This document shows, piece by piece, positions 11,988 through 24,066 of a stretch of 64,000 nucleotides of DNA (positions are counted from its first letter, which is position 1; every line of letters begins with the position of its first letter). Source of the stretch: Arctopsyche grandis (Eukaryota; Arthropoda; Insecta; Trichoptera; Hydropsychidae). A model generated the notes under the pieces. That model was not told the origin of the DNA. It searched no databases and saw nothing but the letters and a program-made list of their open reading frames with translations. The stretch covers positions 32,654,191 through 32,718,190 of the forward strand of contig NC_135357.1 of NCBI RefSeq assembly GCF_051622035.1. Direction: 5' to 3'. The translations under genes were made by a program, and so were the position numbers.

Positions 11988-12168
11988 TTCAACCAGCAGC
12001 GTGGACTAACAGTAAGCATATAATGCTTTCGAACGGAGCTATCACGGTTCGACTCTCACTAGTAGCTGTTGGCCAGACCTTGGTTTGTGACTACAGGTCG
12101 ATCGTTTTCTTTCAGAGTTTGACAATTTTTCTGATTTTCATTGAAACAGTTCCTGTAAATTAGCATTT
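11988..12168 (+). mobile_element. tRNA-derived SINE, second head type
   Basis: CCAGCAGCGTGGACTAACAG (A-box-like), then GGTTCGACTCTC (B-box-like), followed by the shared body (TTGGCCAGACCTTGG, GGTCGATCG, CAGTTCC). The head differs from the copy at 4162 and resembles that at 31461-31912. The tail is missing. Confidence 0.7.
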
Positions 12169-14818
12169 CTTTTCCAATGTCTCTTGCAAATCTCAAGTTA
12201 TTCCGCGTTTTGAGGTTCACTTATTTCTATAATAAAAATCCTGCAAAAATTTCTCCATATGCTCGTACATATGCCACTGTGGATGATGTTTGTATGAATT
12301 CGCATTGTTTAAAAAATGCTTGTTTCAATTGTATTGTATCTGTATTAGTACACTTGTCGCTTTGGAGCGATCTGTAAAGGAGAGTGTACATGTTCGATTG
12401 AAATAAAATAAATAAGGATTTGTAAGATTTAACAACGGTGCAAAAACTTAAAGTGATAATTGTAAAGATTGGTAACGATTTTAGATTTAGAAATTAAAAA
12501 TTGATTGAACAAATAATTAGGAGTAAAAACAAGAGTGAACGAACTGCAGCATACGGTGGTTGATTTTTGATTTTTTTTAATGCTTTTTGTTGTCCATATA
12601 CTATATTATCTTCACAATATTTACATATGTATGTACATATATCTTAACTCTTTGCTCGCATACTTGTTTTAGTGATTTTTCAAATTGAGTTTTTGACTGT
12701 TATTTAAATGAACTATGTCAATTGACGCCTTAAAAGTCTATATTTTTTTAAATAATGAATCACGCCTTATAGTACTTTGTTTACACGGTGAAACACGCCA
12801 TTACGTCTATAGCGGTCATCCGTGAGGTAAGGGTTAAGTATTTTTCAATAGCTACTAATTCATTGATCATTATCTATTTTATACGCTATTTTTCTCGTTA
12901 GCAAGGCTGACGAGGGGGAGGGGCAAATTTCCAGGGCTCGTGCTATTTAATTGACGCTGAGAGAAAATCATAGCAAAAATATATTTATAGAAAAAAAATG
13001 ACCCAAAATTACTCCCACATTAAAAATTACACAATTTTTAATGTAAAAATGAACTTTAGAAAGTTTAGAACTTTTGTCTGCGGCACATACTTTATATTTC
13101 ATAATTATTAACACATCGAAAAATAGGTGTGTATTATTTTCAAATTTTTAAAATATGTAATTCCCCCACTCCCTCCCACCACAATTTTTCTTCCCAGAAC
13201 CTCGAGGTCGCTTTTGACAGCCTTTTATTATTTATAAAATTATCTTATTTCAATGTTAATGTTTATGGTATAATCGTAAAAAAAAGCTCAAAAACCTAAT
13301 AATACAGTGGTTGGAAGTTGCTATAGTATGTACTTAATTACCTTAAGCAGTTATAGAAAAAAATCAACGATGCCTTCATTTGAAAAAGTTGCTCAAAACA
13401 GGCAGTAATAGAAAGAAGTCTAAGATCTTCAGATGAGCTGATAATTATTTGGTAAATGAACAAAGTACACTACCCAAGAAAATTCAGAGAACTGCAAGGA
13501 ATAGAAGCTATATAATATGTACGCATCTGTTAATAATTCTGGAATATATTAATTGAGCTTCTTGATCCCTTTGTTTTGACTAAACAAACAAATGAAAATC
13601 AGTTCACGTTTTTTTTTTAATTTTTACCTTCATTTTGATTTCATCAAAAAGAATATTGAACAGAATAAAAAATCAATGTGGCAACACTGATCCGTGCTCT
13701 GACATCAATCAATGACACACTAACTTCTGCGCATAGATCTCAAGGAAAGGATGGCTTTTGAATCCTTTTAAATTCAATTAAAACTATAACACAACGCCGT
13801 GTACGCGTCGAATGGAGCAAGCGGTCTACATAAGTAAAACCTTCGGGGATAATGATTAGAAACACCCCATCTATTACACAATATAAATGAAAGCAATATA
13901 CATATAATACATATGTACATACTAGCAATACGTAATACTATGAAGCAGTTCGTGCGTCAAATTATCTACTGACTAACAAATTGGAACTTAAAAAGCAACG
14001 AATTTTACAGCCGCCTCTTTTGTTTAGAAATATTTTTTATTTGAATGCGATTTTTGAATTTTATATCACTTATGGTATTTTGGATCGGAATTTTATAGCC
14101 GTGCCGCAATAATGGGTATTCATTTGATGCAATGACGCACGTTGACGCGTCAACTCGTCCAATCTCAGCCTTCTCAACTGGTCCACTGCCAGTTTTTCAT
14201 CTAAATTTATGTCTTCGCTCGTTCTTCAGCACATTCCCTATATAAAAAGGCATTCAAAATAACGTCTAACGTCACACATAAAAGGAGCAAAATAATTTGC
14301 ACAAATAAAATCGCGCCAAAACGGTGGAGGGACATTGGAAAATCTCAAATCCATTATTCAACATTCTTGATTCAGAACCATCATAAATTTCACCTCGTAT
14401 GCTTTGATCGTAATGGGCTTTGTTTTTGTTGTGAATTCGTTAAATTTAGCCTAAATTAGCGTGTCAGGGTTGAGTCAACTGCATCAGTACTACCAACTTC
14501 AACACCGTACTAGTTGATAGAAGTATGCAGGAGAAATGCTACAGCTGTTTGCCAGTGTATAGCTATTTGCCAATTGAACTGAAACATTCGCTAAATAGTA
14601 ATAAATAGTTATGAACAAGTTCTCAGTAACAACAATTGTAGTTTCCTTCATTTAAATATATGGACAATATTTATTTATACATTAAGAAAGTCGACATATC
14701 CGCAGGATCCAATATTTATATTTTCCCAAGATACCGTATTTGGCACTGAGCAACATCTTTGGTATTAAACTACACAAAGTATTTGAAATCATATTCAAAT
14801 AGTATTTTATTTTTACAT
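12169..14818. other. AT-rich intergenic DNA
   Basis: About 2.6 kb without a supportable gene or repeat boundary. Scattered short frames have no domain. TATAAAAAGGC at about 14240 resembles a TATA box but no transcript start can be defined. Confidence 0.4.
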
Positions 14819-15163
14819 AGATATATGTATACCAGAAAGTCTTGACAGGAAGACCCCAATGCGCCTTCCTGGACAATTAATCACAAACAATGCAGCATTT
14901 CATTATTAAATAAATCACTGTATTTCGAAGATCACTGTGAAGAACACGACATAACAATTAATTATAGAATTAATCCATTGAGACATCTATGGATGTTTAG
15001 ATTTTTGTACATAATTTTTACAAATTACACACACAATAAATACAGAAGATTTGTAACAACAGGAAATATGATTTTTCGCCAATGTTGATGAACCGTTTCA
15101 ACAATGATCAGATAAAATTGGCAAACTCTGATAAGAAACGATCGATTTGGAGTCACAAATACA
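14819..15163 (-). mobile_element. SINE (subfamily 2), head truncated
   Basis: Tail hairpin at 14832-14872, then subfamily-2 tail (GACATCTATGGATGTTTAG) and body (GAACCGTTTCAACAATG ... GGAGTCACAAAT). The tRNA head is missing. Confidence 0.8.
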
Positions 15164-15390
15164 TTGGCTATAAATCCTTCCTACCAACCGTGTCACCACT
15201 ATTTGAGTATGATTAATGTATAATAAAATGTATGTACAATTTATAGATGTGTCGTTAATTTGCGAGTTTTCAGTGTCTCGTAATTCAGCGACTTGTATAA
15301 TAAAAAATGCTGTATTGTTTGTAATTGACCAGGAAGGCGCATTTGGGTTTACCTGTAAGGCCTTCCTGGTATAAAAATGTAATATATGTA
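15164..15390 (+). mobile_element. SINE tail (subfamily 1), head-to-head with its neighbour
   Basis: Starts inside the body (CCTTCCTACCAACCGTGTC), with the subfamily-1 tail (GTCGTTAATTTGCGAGTTTT) and hairpin 15329-15369. It abuts the minus-strand SINE of the other subfamily without spacer DNA. Confidence 0.8.
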
Positions 15391-16561
15391 TGTATATACA
15401 ATTTTTAAATAAAAAAAGTCATTTGTTTTCCAATAAAAGTGCTTACTATGTATCTATTGTTAGCATAAAAATACGCTGTGTACCAATTTTTTTCCTCAAT
15501 CATCGCGTTTTCCACTGAATACCACTGAATACCACTACAAAACATAGTTTCAAATTGCGATCCAGATATAAAATTCTATGAAAATAAGTGTATTTTCCTC
15601 CAAAAATCCTGTCGAGCATTATTTTGAACTGACATTTGTAGAAAGGGAGTGAATGACATTTTTGAAACGTTAAACCGCAAGTTAAAAAATAAATAAAATG
15701 CACCAAGCACCGTCATATATTAAACTCTGAGAAATCAATAATGACGTTTCTCGCCTTAAAATAACATTTGATTTATTGCAAATACGAAAAATAAACATTT
15801 ATTACCGCAACGTTGCTCGCGCGCTCTACAGGTTATATGCACAGGTAAGTTCATACCTATGTAATATCGCTCGCAGATTCGCCATCGGCAATTACTAAAT
15901 TATACACCGCAAAAATTATCAAATTAAACTCAATATATTAACATCGATTTATTTATAATGTTTATAAAACAAACAACGTCTTAAACATCAACATGTAAAA
16001 TGTATATCGAACGACAGACAAAACAAAGTTAGCAATAATGACTTGTTTAACAACTCGAAAGGAAATTGATTTTTATACTGTCAATGTTATGAACGTAGAA
16101 CATGCACATCGGCTTATCAGAAAGAATACAATTATTAACATGCACATTTTTATCCCAGTTATTTGCCATTTTGAATTGAAATTACCCCTAACTATTAAAT
16201 GGAATTAAAATGGGTACTAATTTTGGACCCAATTTCCAGACTCAACATCCAACAAAGTCGCACGGCGTTGCCTGGGCGACCAACTGAGCAAAAAAATATA
16301 AACGTCTCTTACAATTGAAAGGCAATCGATATGTGTATGACTGTTAAGCTGGGAGATACGTAGGGGTGGCAGAAAGACGCGTCTGGATAGCCAACTGGCA
16401 CCATGTCGATCTGACGGATAATTCCGATATAATTTTTAATGATTTGTGACAAGTGATTAAATTCCGTCTACATTTTTGGAATTTGAACACCGCAAATAAA
16501 AAGTTTGGGGATATAACAAAATAAAATTATTGGGGATATAATGATTAGGTTAAAAAATAAA
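15391..16561. other. intergenic with one exon-like patch
   Basis: Mostly AT-rich. At 15806-15845 a short GC-richer patch (GCTCGCGCGCTCTACAG) is followed by CACAG|GTAAGTTC, a good donor. It could be a small untranslated exon; no gene can be assigned. Confidence 0.3.
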
Positions 16562-17210
16562 TCCAATATATAATTTCGAAAAAGACTTTGAATGTGTGTA
16601 TGTTTGTTTGGTTCGTAAAATCCGTGACGTTCAATTTAATAAAAAAACAAATAAATATTCAAAGAAATTTAAATAAAATAAATCTAATAAAATGTTTACT
16701 ATTAGATTGGCCATGTTTAAGCGGTTTATATTATATTTCAAATACCGAGCGAAGCTGGGTAAAAACACTAGTCTAATATATAATTTCGCAAAAGACTTTG
16801 TATGTATGTATGTACATATGTAAGTTTTGGTTCGAAGAATCCTTGATGTTAAATTTAATAAAACAAACTAATGAATATTCAAATTAAATAAAACTATTCA
16901 AATAAATTTAATAAAATGTTTACTATTAGATTAGCCGTGTTTGAGTGGTTTACATTACAAATACCGAGCGAAGCCGGGTAAAAACACTAGTCTAATATCT
17001 GTATATGTAATTTCGATAAAGACTTTGTATGTAAGTTTTGTTTTCCGTGAAATCCGTGACGTTAAATTTAATAAAACAAACAAATGAATATTCAAATTAA
17101 ATAAATTTAATAAAATGTTTACTATTTTATTAGATTATTAGTTTATTAGATTAGCCGTGTGTGAGCGGTTTATATTACAAATACCGAGCGAAGCCGGGTA
17201 AAACCAATAG
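16562..17210 (+). mobile_element. three tandem Helitron copies
   Basis: Units 16562-16771, 16772-16990 and 16991-17210 each start TC(T/C)AATAT with ATATAATTTCG nearby and end ACCGAGCGAAGC-GGGTAAAA followed by ACTAG or AATAG. Each CTAG end is immediately followed by the next TC start with no spacer, the arrangement expected of rolling-circle elements. Non-autonomous. Confidence 0.85.
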
Positions 17211-17946
17211 TATATTATATAATTTGAATATAAATTAATTATTACAAAACTTTGCACGTCCTCGGTGCCCTTTATCGAGCGATGTGCGATATTCCAGATA
17301 CATATTTATTATTATAATATTTTATTTACGGCGCATGCGAAAAGCTCGAAAGTCACGCACGTAGCGCATTACTCAACGATAAAACATTTATTTACCTCAG
17401 TGTCGTTTCTTACTCGGTTGATTTGAAGTGTCGCCTTACACACTCTGGAAGTCATTATTATTAAAGCGAATAAATAACAAGTCCTGACGGTATTGCGCAA
17501 TTCGATCTGCGAGCGAGCGACGGGAATGTGATCGAATTGCATCGCTCGCCCGCTTCGGTGATAAGATTGTTATGCACCGTATCGGGATAGTTCAATGACC
17601 TGGTGTTTGTTTTATTCATTTATTTATTTTTTGCCATATAAGAATATTTTTAAAAATTATTTCATAATACAAATATTAATTCGTAGGTTTGTATGGTGAG
17701 GGGATGTCATCTATTTTTCTTGTGTAAAATTTTTCGTAAATGAAGAAGTTTTAATTTGGTCTTAAGAGATGTCTCTCCATAGGTAACACTATTCATTATA
17801 TTTGTTTTATGTTCTGCTTTATAAAGATTATCGTCGTATGGGATAAAGCAGGGACCCGAACCGAAAAAGCCGTTATTTTTGACGGAACGAAAATCGAAAC
17901 CGAACCGATATTTTTTTCGGTTCGGTAAAATTAATATACATGTTGT
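17211..17946. other. intergenic, GC-richer patch 17250-17600
   Basis: The patch includes GCAATTCGAT ... ATCGAATTGC, an imperfect hairpin about 48 bases long at 17494-17541, and several CpG-containing words. No coding frame is seen. It could be an untranslated exon or promoter. Confidence 0.25.
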
Positions 17947-18060
17947 TTTACCCGGCTTCGCTCAGTATTCATAATATAAACAGCGTAAACATGGTGAATC
18001 TAATAGTAAATGTTCATTTGTTTTTTTATTAAATTTATTTGAATCGAAAAAAATATAATA
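17947..18060 (-). mobile_element. Helitron 3' fragment
   Basis: TTTTACCCGGCTTCGCTC begins the segment, the complement of the 3' end of the tandem Helitrons at 16562-17210, followed by the same interior (CATGGTGAATCTAATAGTAAA). 5' truncated. Confidence 0.75.
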
Positions 18061-18119
18061 TTCAACCGATTGAATTGTCGACATATAAACTTTCTTTTGA
18101 TTACGAAGTTCCCAACCAA

Positions 18120-18311
18120 AGATACTTACATGATTACAAGAAAACTGGTCACACCCTAAAATCGGTCAACCAGTTTTCTCGTGATCGATTTTAGGGTGTG
18201 ACCAGTTTTATCGTGACCAGTTTTAGTGTGACGGGTGATCACGTGTGACCGATCTAGAGCGACAGGTTGTCCTGTGACTGGTTCACATATGACTAGTAGT
18301 CCGTTTACCAT
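18120..18311 (-). mobile_element. GGTCAC-repeat element, short copy
   Basis: The complement begins GGTAAACGGACTACTAGTCA, as does 60143 onward, and continues with the same TCGCTCTAGATCGGTCAC stretch and a few ACTGGTCAC units. Positions about 18149-18215 fold into a hairpin (GGTCACACCCTAAAATCG / CGATTTTAGGGTGTGACC). It carries only a few repeat units, against eleven at 60 kb. Confidence 0.75.
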
Positions 18312-18319
18312 AATAATTT

Positions 18320-18382
18320 ATTTATTTATTCTAAACAGACCATTGTGGCATAACAGAAATTCCTAAAGCGCCACAATGGTCA
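18320..18382 (-). mobile_element. LINE 3' tail with hairpin
   Basis: CCATTGTGG ... CCACAATGG (18340-18379) encloses the conserved loop motif, and a TTTATTTATT tail follows on the outer side. Same tail type as at 44061-44101. Confidence 0.75.
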
Positions 18383-18523
18383 AAAAATATAACAAAAAAA
18401 AAACAAAATAACAATTAAACATAAATTAATACATAACGAAAATAATATACTCAATAATAATATAGACACGTTTTAATAGATATAATAATATAGCTACGAT
18501 ATGAAGTTTTATTTATTTGTAGA

Positions 18524-19905
18524 CAGTGGCGGACTGGGACTGAAATCAGTGCATGCCAGGAGTCAAAGGGGGCCCACCCAGGGTTAAAAAAATTTGTCCC
18601 CCCCCCCCCCCCATATAACAAAATTTTCTTCTTTCCATCACGCTAAAAATCAAGAGCAAAAAATAAATAAAATTTTCAAAAATGGGAATAAACAAATTTA
18701 GGCAAAAGCAAAATAGATCCATAAATTATATTGTATATTTCGTTTTAACCCTTTTCCTAGGTAAATAGAATGCATCATAAAAAAATGCGACATAAAAGCG
18801 GCTTTTACTTTCGGTAGAAAACAATCAGGGACGTCATTTCAGCTTTTTCTTGGGGGGGCAGGCAAAGATTGGTCAAATTGAATTTGAAAAAATAAGTTTA
18901 TTTTTGGAAAAAGAATTATAAAAAAATATTATGTAAAAAGCGAAAAAAGGGCCGCAGGCGAAAATTTTTTTCCAAAAATCTTCACATGATTAATAAAAAT
19001 CGACCAACAAAATTTATCACTATATCAAAAAATATACGAACTTTCGGAAAAATAAACGATATACATCTGTTTTTGAGAAAAAAAAGTAAAGGGGACCTTT
19101 CTAACGATTCGCTCCATGGGATGAACAATTTCTAAGAATGTTACCCAAAGCATACCACTTAAAAACCAAAATATACTTGCTTCAAAATAATAAAATCTTT
19201 TTTTTCAAAGCACATAGCTGCGATTATTTTATTAGTTACCCAAAAGTAACATACATAAGAAATAAACGCAGCAGTCATAGATCCATAGTATCTCATTAAT
19301 CATTAAATTCATAATATTTTCTAAATTCACACAATTCCTTAATTTAGGGGGGCGAGTGCCCCCTATGCCCCCCCCCCCTAAATTACGTCCCTGAAATCAA
19401 AAAATGCATATTTTCAATTAATGTTAATCAAAAATCGGGATTTTGGGGAGGGGGCCCCTATCCTATGTTTCTATATACATGGATGTGTCTAGATTAGGAA
19501 TAGATTTTATATTCGGAAACTGTTTAAAATTGTGTATTTAAATCTTACTATATCGTCGAAGTATAATAAAATGCTATTTTGAAAGTATGTATGAAGTAAA
19601 TTTAAATCGCTGGTTGATGATGAATAGTCCTATGCAAATGTTGAAACTTACATTTCGAGCCTTGTAAAAAAAGTTAACCGATCCTTGGGCTGTTAAAGCA
19701 GGTATTAGTTGTTTGTGTATATCGTAAGAAATTTGTTTTATTGAAATACCCAGACTCTAGGTCCCAAAGTGTAATATCCTATAAATTTTACATACGTGAA
19801 ATAGTTAAAAAGTTATTTAATTTTACTGAGGGCCCATATTTTCTAACGGATAGTGGGGCCCACATGCCATCGGGCATGTACGCTTGTATGGCCAGTCCGC
19901 CACTG
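18524..19905. mobile_element. non-autonomous hAT element
   Basis: Ends CAGTGGCGGACTGG and CCAGTCCGCCACTG are perfect inverted copies. TTTGTAGA is duplicated exactly on both sides (18516-18523, 19906-19913). The 8-bp duplication and CAG...CTG ends are hAT hallmarks. Poly-C near 18598. Another element is nested at 18826-19393. No intact transposase. Confidence 0.9.
18826..19393. mobile_element. second hAT-like element nested in the first
   Basis: Ends CAGGGACGTCATTT and AAATTACGTCCCTG are inverted copies. Flanking octamers AAAACAAT and AAATCAAA match at 6 of 8, so the target duplication is decayed. Contains poly-G and poly-C tracts and no coding capacity. Confidence 0.75.
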
Positions 19906-20074
19906 TTTGTAGATATTATGGTATGAAAATTACTCCCCTGACAATAGTCCGCGCCTCCCAGTTTGGAAACCGCTGTGTTACAGTGAAAGCATATTTCAAG
20001 TGAAAATATATTTTCAACAATTCAAGCAGTGAAAATGTATCAAACAATGAATTTACAACGTTACAACTCAATAA

Positions 20075-20165
20075 ATTTAACCCTAACAACCCAATCTTAA
20101 ATGAATAGGGCCAACCCTTACCTAACCTAACCTATCCTAAACCTTAAATAATACCAACCCTAACA
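20075..20165. repeat. fragment of foldback family F
   Basis: AACCCAATCTTAAATGAATA, then GGGCCAACCCTTACCTAACC, matches the inner part of the foldbacks at 5775-6958 and 29804-30670. The ends are not present. Confidence 0.65.
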
Positions 20166-20171
20166 GTATAA

Positions 20172-20346
20172 GGGCCGGGCCGCACCGTGCGACTTGCGAG
20201 CGACTTACTTGAGGGCGACCAGACCAATACATGCAGGTAGATGGGACATGACACACCCGTCAACTTGTTTGTCGCACACATTTCCATACATTTTTTCGTG
20301 TCGTACAACTAGTCGGCCGACAAAGTTGCACGGTGCGGCCCGGCCC
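20172..20346. mobile_element. MITE, perfect 19-bp TIRs, TAA target
   Basis: GGGCCGGGCCGCACCGTGC at the left and its exact complement at the right, flanked by TAA on both sides (20169-20171, 20347-20349). A 3-bp TWA target and GGGC-type ends fit PIF/Harbinger-like MITEs. 175 bases, no coding capacity. The perfect TIRs suggest a recent insertion. Confidence 0.88.
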
Positions 20347-21475
20347 TAACGTTATAGAGATATAGCACGACATGTGATATCACCTATTTCCCTCATCGAA
20401 CTTAATCTGTACAAATGACATATTCGCGTCCTCTTCTCGTACACGAAAGTTAGCCGTGGCCGAAATACTTCGTCCAGCTTACCCATAAAGGCGATTCGAC
20501 TCACTCCAGATACGCAATCACGAGTACACGGGAAATCCCAAGGAGCTACGCAACTACGCATCAAACATCGAACCCAAAGGAAGACCTCGACCCCGTCGGA
20601 ATCTTCCAGAACGTGATCTCACCAGCCCAGCTACGCGTTGCTCAATCAACACCTTTATAAACCAGTGCATCGTCCCCAGATGCCAGTGAGCTTCAGGAAC
20701 TCGACCTAGCTCGTTCCAGTGAATCCTTTACCTACATACTTCGCTGTACATACAAATACACCTGTATTAATCGAGTAATAAAGATCCTCTTCAAAATTCA
20801 ACTGAATTTCCATAGGCCGGGAAACGGTCCAAAACCTTCAACCCCCCTGAACGATAGCTGCAGGAGCTGTAATGTGTGTATACGTATGGGTGACCAGTGG
20901 CTGTGGATGTGTCGTCGTCTCGATCAGCTTGTTCTGGAACGGTGCGGGGTGGGGGAATTATACAAAAGAGTAACGGTTATGATCTCGTTTTTATTGATGA
21001 GTAGATGGCGCGCCGGGGAGTTTCTCGGCGCCTGTGCCCCTTTATGGCGGAGGCTGTGGATTGAGTAGGCTGTGGCTGGTCAGGAAGGGTAGACCAGCCA
21101 CGCCAAGACCTTCTCGGACGGCGTCTCACGAGCGTCTTAGAGCTCGCCGTGTTCGAGGCTTGGGTCGAACACGTGGTCGAGTATAGTCGGTAGACATAGT
21201 CGGTGAGGCACGACTATGGAAGAAGCCATACTCCTCGGAGGGCTTCTATGATGCCAATGAGCGCTCGCCGTGATCGCTTGGGTGGATCACGGGGCCAGCC
21301 TGCCTTAGTTCGAGGCCGGCTTTTACGAGGGACGCTGCATCTGACCCACGGGAGAATCTAGAGCGACTGACCGATGGTCAGTGTAAAAGAAAGAAAACAA
21401 AAGCCGAAGCCGTAAGAGGACAACCAACGGCCATGAGGGTTTTTGGCTCGGACACCCCCTATAAAACCAACCATG
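20347..21475 (+). other. unassigned GC-rich region, LTR-like features
   Basis: About 20640-20800 has TATAAACCAGTGC and, about 110 bases later, GTAATAAAGATCC, a promoter-then-polyA order seen in LTRs. From 20820 to 21470 the DNA is GC-rich without an open frame. No paired LTR or coding domain was found, so a retroelement remains a guess. Confidence 0.25.
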
Positions 21476-21639
21476 AATATGTAACTGGCTATGATTTCAA
21501 TGAAACGTCAGTGAAAATATATTTTCCCTTGAAATATAATTTGACTGTGACATATACACAGAATTACAATATTCACCACCTCTTTTAGAAAAACCTTCCA
21601 ACACGTTTAAAAATGGTAACAAACGCTTACAAAATTGCT

Positions 21640-21880
21640 CCGTCTTGAAAACCATTCGAAAAATGAAACTGAATCGGCACACAATTACGTAATTCGAATT
21701 AGCGGGAGGCCGCGAACAAAGTGTGACATAATATCGAAGCGCAGAGCGCGCATGGTCGTGGCGGAGAGCGCGTCGGCCAAACGTGTAGTGTCAACAAGAG
21801 ACAGCTGTAGGCGGAGCTGCGCCCCTCGACAGCCGCAGCCCCCGCGGCCCCCTCGCCCGCCACTTCGCCTCGTAAGACCC
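21640..21880 (+). promoter_or_regulatory. CpG-rich island, candidate first exon of the BSD gene
   Basis: CpG- and GC-rich sequence ending at CGCCTC|GTAAGACC, a good donor. The next plus-strand gene (25132) begins its first coding exon only 10 bases after an acceptor, so it needs an upstream non-coding exon. This is the best nearby candidate. Overlapping frames rich in proline or glycine here are compositional. Confidence 0.35.
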
Positions 21881-21928
21881 CACCCCACCCCACCCTCACC
21901 TCCCCGCATATGCGACACTTTTCGATAC

Positions 21929-21953
21929 ACACACACACACACACACACACACA
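21929..21953. repeat. (CA)n microsatellite
   Basis: About 12 CA units. Confidence 0.9.
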
Positions 21954-21959
21954 CGATAC

Positions 21960-23054
21960 AACATACAACTTGCTCCACTTGTTTTTGTGTACATGCAGGC
22001 ACTATGCTAATGTATGCGTGCGTCCAAATTGAAAATCAAAACAAAACAATACTAATCGTGTCCATTATTAACGACCGTATCAAATACATGTTTGGCATGT
22101 TTTTGTATCTAACAATACATGTTTCGTTATCTATCTAAGCCACAGCGCAACTCACTGATTAACAGATTATCTAAAAATCGCATCCCCCCTCCTCTCCCCC
22201 TTCCCCCCGCAAATTGGACTATTTTGAATTTGTTGATTGTTATAAGACATACATATGCTTGCGGTTTGTAATTAATATCTGTATATATCTACACTGTATA
22301 TGTTTGGATATATGCACACAGTGAGAGCCGTAATGTCAATTTATGTTGACCTGTCATACATATATAGAATTATATATGCAAAAAAAACCTACTCCCCCCA
22401 TTGTTTTTTCATTGTTATGTGCATACATATATAAAATATTAAAATTTCATTATATTATTGAACTGCCTTTGTATGAAAAAAATTTGCATATGAACATGTT
22501 CATATGTCGAATCATTATACGATTCATGTTTTTACTTTATTTACATATACATATAGGAGAGATCAAGAAAATGCACCTTCATATGACAGTCTGTGGTGAA
22601 TAAAAAATATTCAAAAATTGCTTCAAATATGGCTATTATGAAGCTGGTAAGCGAGTCATCGTCAAGATTTGCTTGATTTGCTGTTTCTAGTTCAAGATTG
22701 TAATAAGTAGGTCACGTGAATAATGTATAGCAGGATCTGCATCTTCCCTTGTGGCAAATGTGGTATTGATTTTGTTATTACACCACATTTTGGTATTGCT
22801 TTTTATGAAAAATTGATTATATCGAGTACCTATATACATATATACATATATTTCGTTTGAATGATACGTCATCCTCGTAATTATCGTTTAATGTTTATTT
22901 ATTTACAATTACGACGCATTAACGGGACATTTATCTTTAATTTCCCGCGATTAGTTCTGATAAGAAATTGCCTATATATAATGTCACATTGCAATTTTCG
23001 CGTTCAAACGAGGATTTTCGGTATTTTGAGCCATATGTTAAGCCGTATATACTA
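21960..23054. other. AT-rich intergenic DNA
   Basis: No gene or repeat boundary recognised; short frames only. Confidence 0.4.
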
Positions 23055-23430
23055 GTGAGGGTGAAAACACACTGAGTGGTACGCATGCGAAAAAAGCGCA
23101 GCACCCCTAGCCCACATACACGGTACACAGTCTCAAAAATCACCCCCTGGAGTGTTTTCGGTGATATTTTATCATTATATTCGTACTTGCTTGACAGTGG
23201 TCGATAACGGTATAAAATTGAATCGTGAAATAAAATTAAAATTGAACGGTGAATCCCATATTTGAAGAAATGTTGGAGAAACTCGTCGGTTGCATATGGA
23301 TATGCATACACGTGTGACCTCACAAACATATGCATTCTGCACGTGCAACTACGCCCGAATTCGGTTTGGGAAACACCCACTGTTTACAAGCCAGTGATGT
23401 CGCATACCACTCAGTGTGTTTTCGCCGTAA
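23055..23430. mobile_element. MITE of the 26929 foldback family
   Basis: GGTGAAAACACACTGAGTGG at the left and CCACTCAGTGTGTTTTCGCC at the right are inverted copies. The interior (TTGAAGAAATGTTGGAGAA, CTTGACAGTGGTCGATAACG) is the complement of sequence in 1226-1566 and 26929-27460. Confidence 0.78.
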
Positions 23431-24066
23431 TTTTTTTTATTCCAATTGAAAATTTTGATTTTCAACTATATTTGTCTTTGTGTTTGTGATATTTATCTTT
23501 TGTAGTGAATGTGTCCTCATTTTTCAAATGTTTTATTTGAATTTGTTGTTATTCTATAGGTTTTATGTCAAAAATTATTGATTGATGATCAAAGAATAAT
23601 AGTTGGATCATTATCATGGTGTTGATTGCAAAAATAATTATAAAAAATATTGCCATTTATGAGTCACGGGGCCGTTTTTTATGCTCGATCAAAATTGGGG
23701 ATGTTATGTGAATGTTACTATTTATGTGAATTTTTTAAAAACATATAATAAATTTAAATCAAACTCATAGCAGTTCTGAAACAAAACTGATACCAATCAA
23801 TTTTTTTTTACTCGTTCTTAATGGATTTTTTTAAAGATAATTCGTTTTTATTAACCATTTGCTGACGTCTGTTCTGTTGAATGCTCGCCACGCTGAAAAT
23901 TTCGCCAACATTTCCAATTATAATTATTTAGAAATCCAATATAGAAAGCAGGCATAAAAATTGTAGCTAATCCAAACAAACCCTAGTAAACCAGTCTTTA
24001 TAAACATTGACGCGGATTACACGACCCATGTTCAATGCTACCCGGAAAGGCTTAGCTTAATAGGGA
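23431..24066. other. AT-rich, piggyBac-like MITE fragment at its end
   Basis: From about 23855 (TTAACCATTTGCTGACGTC) to 24062 the sequence matches the MITE at 25777-26341 (GCTGAAAATTTCGCCAACAT, GACCCATGTTCAATGC). The rest holds nothing recognised. Confidence 0.55.

Noticed and set aside
21635-22138. 167-codon frame with Pro/Arg-rich and His-Thr repeats
   Set aside because: Composition of a CpG-rich island followed by a CA microsatellite; other frames are equally open.
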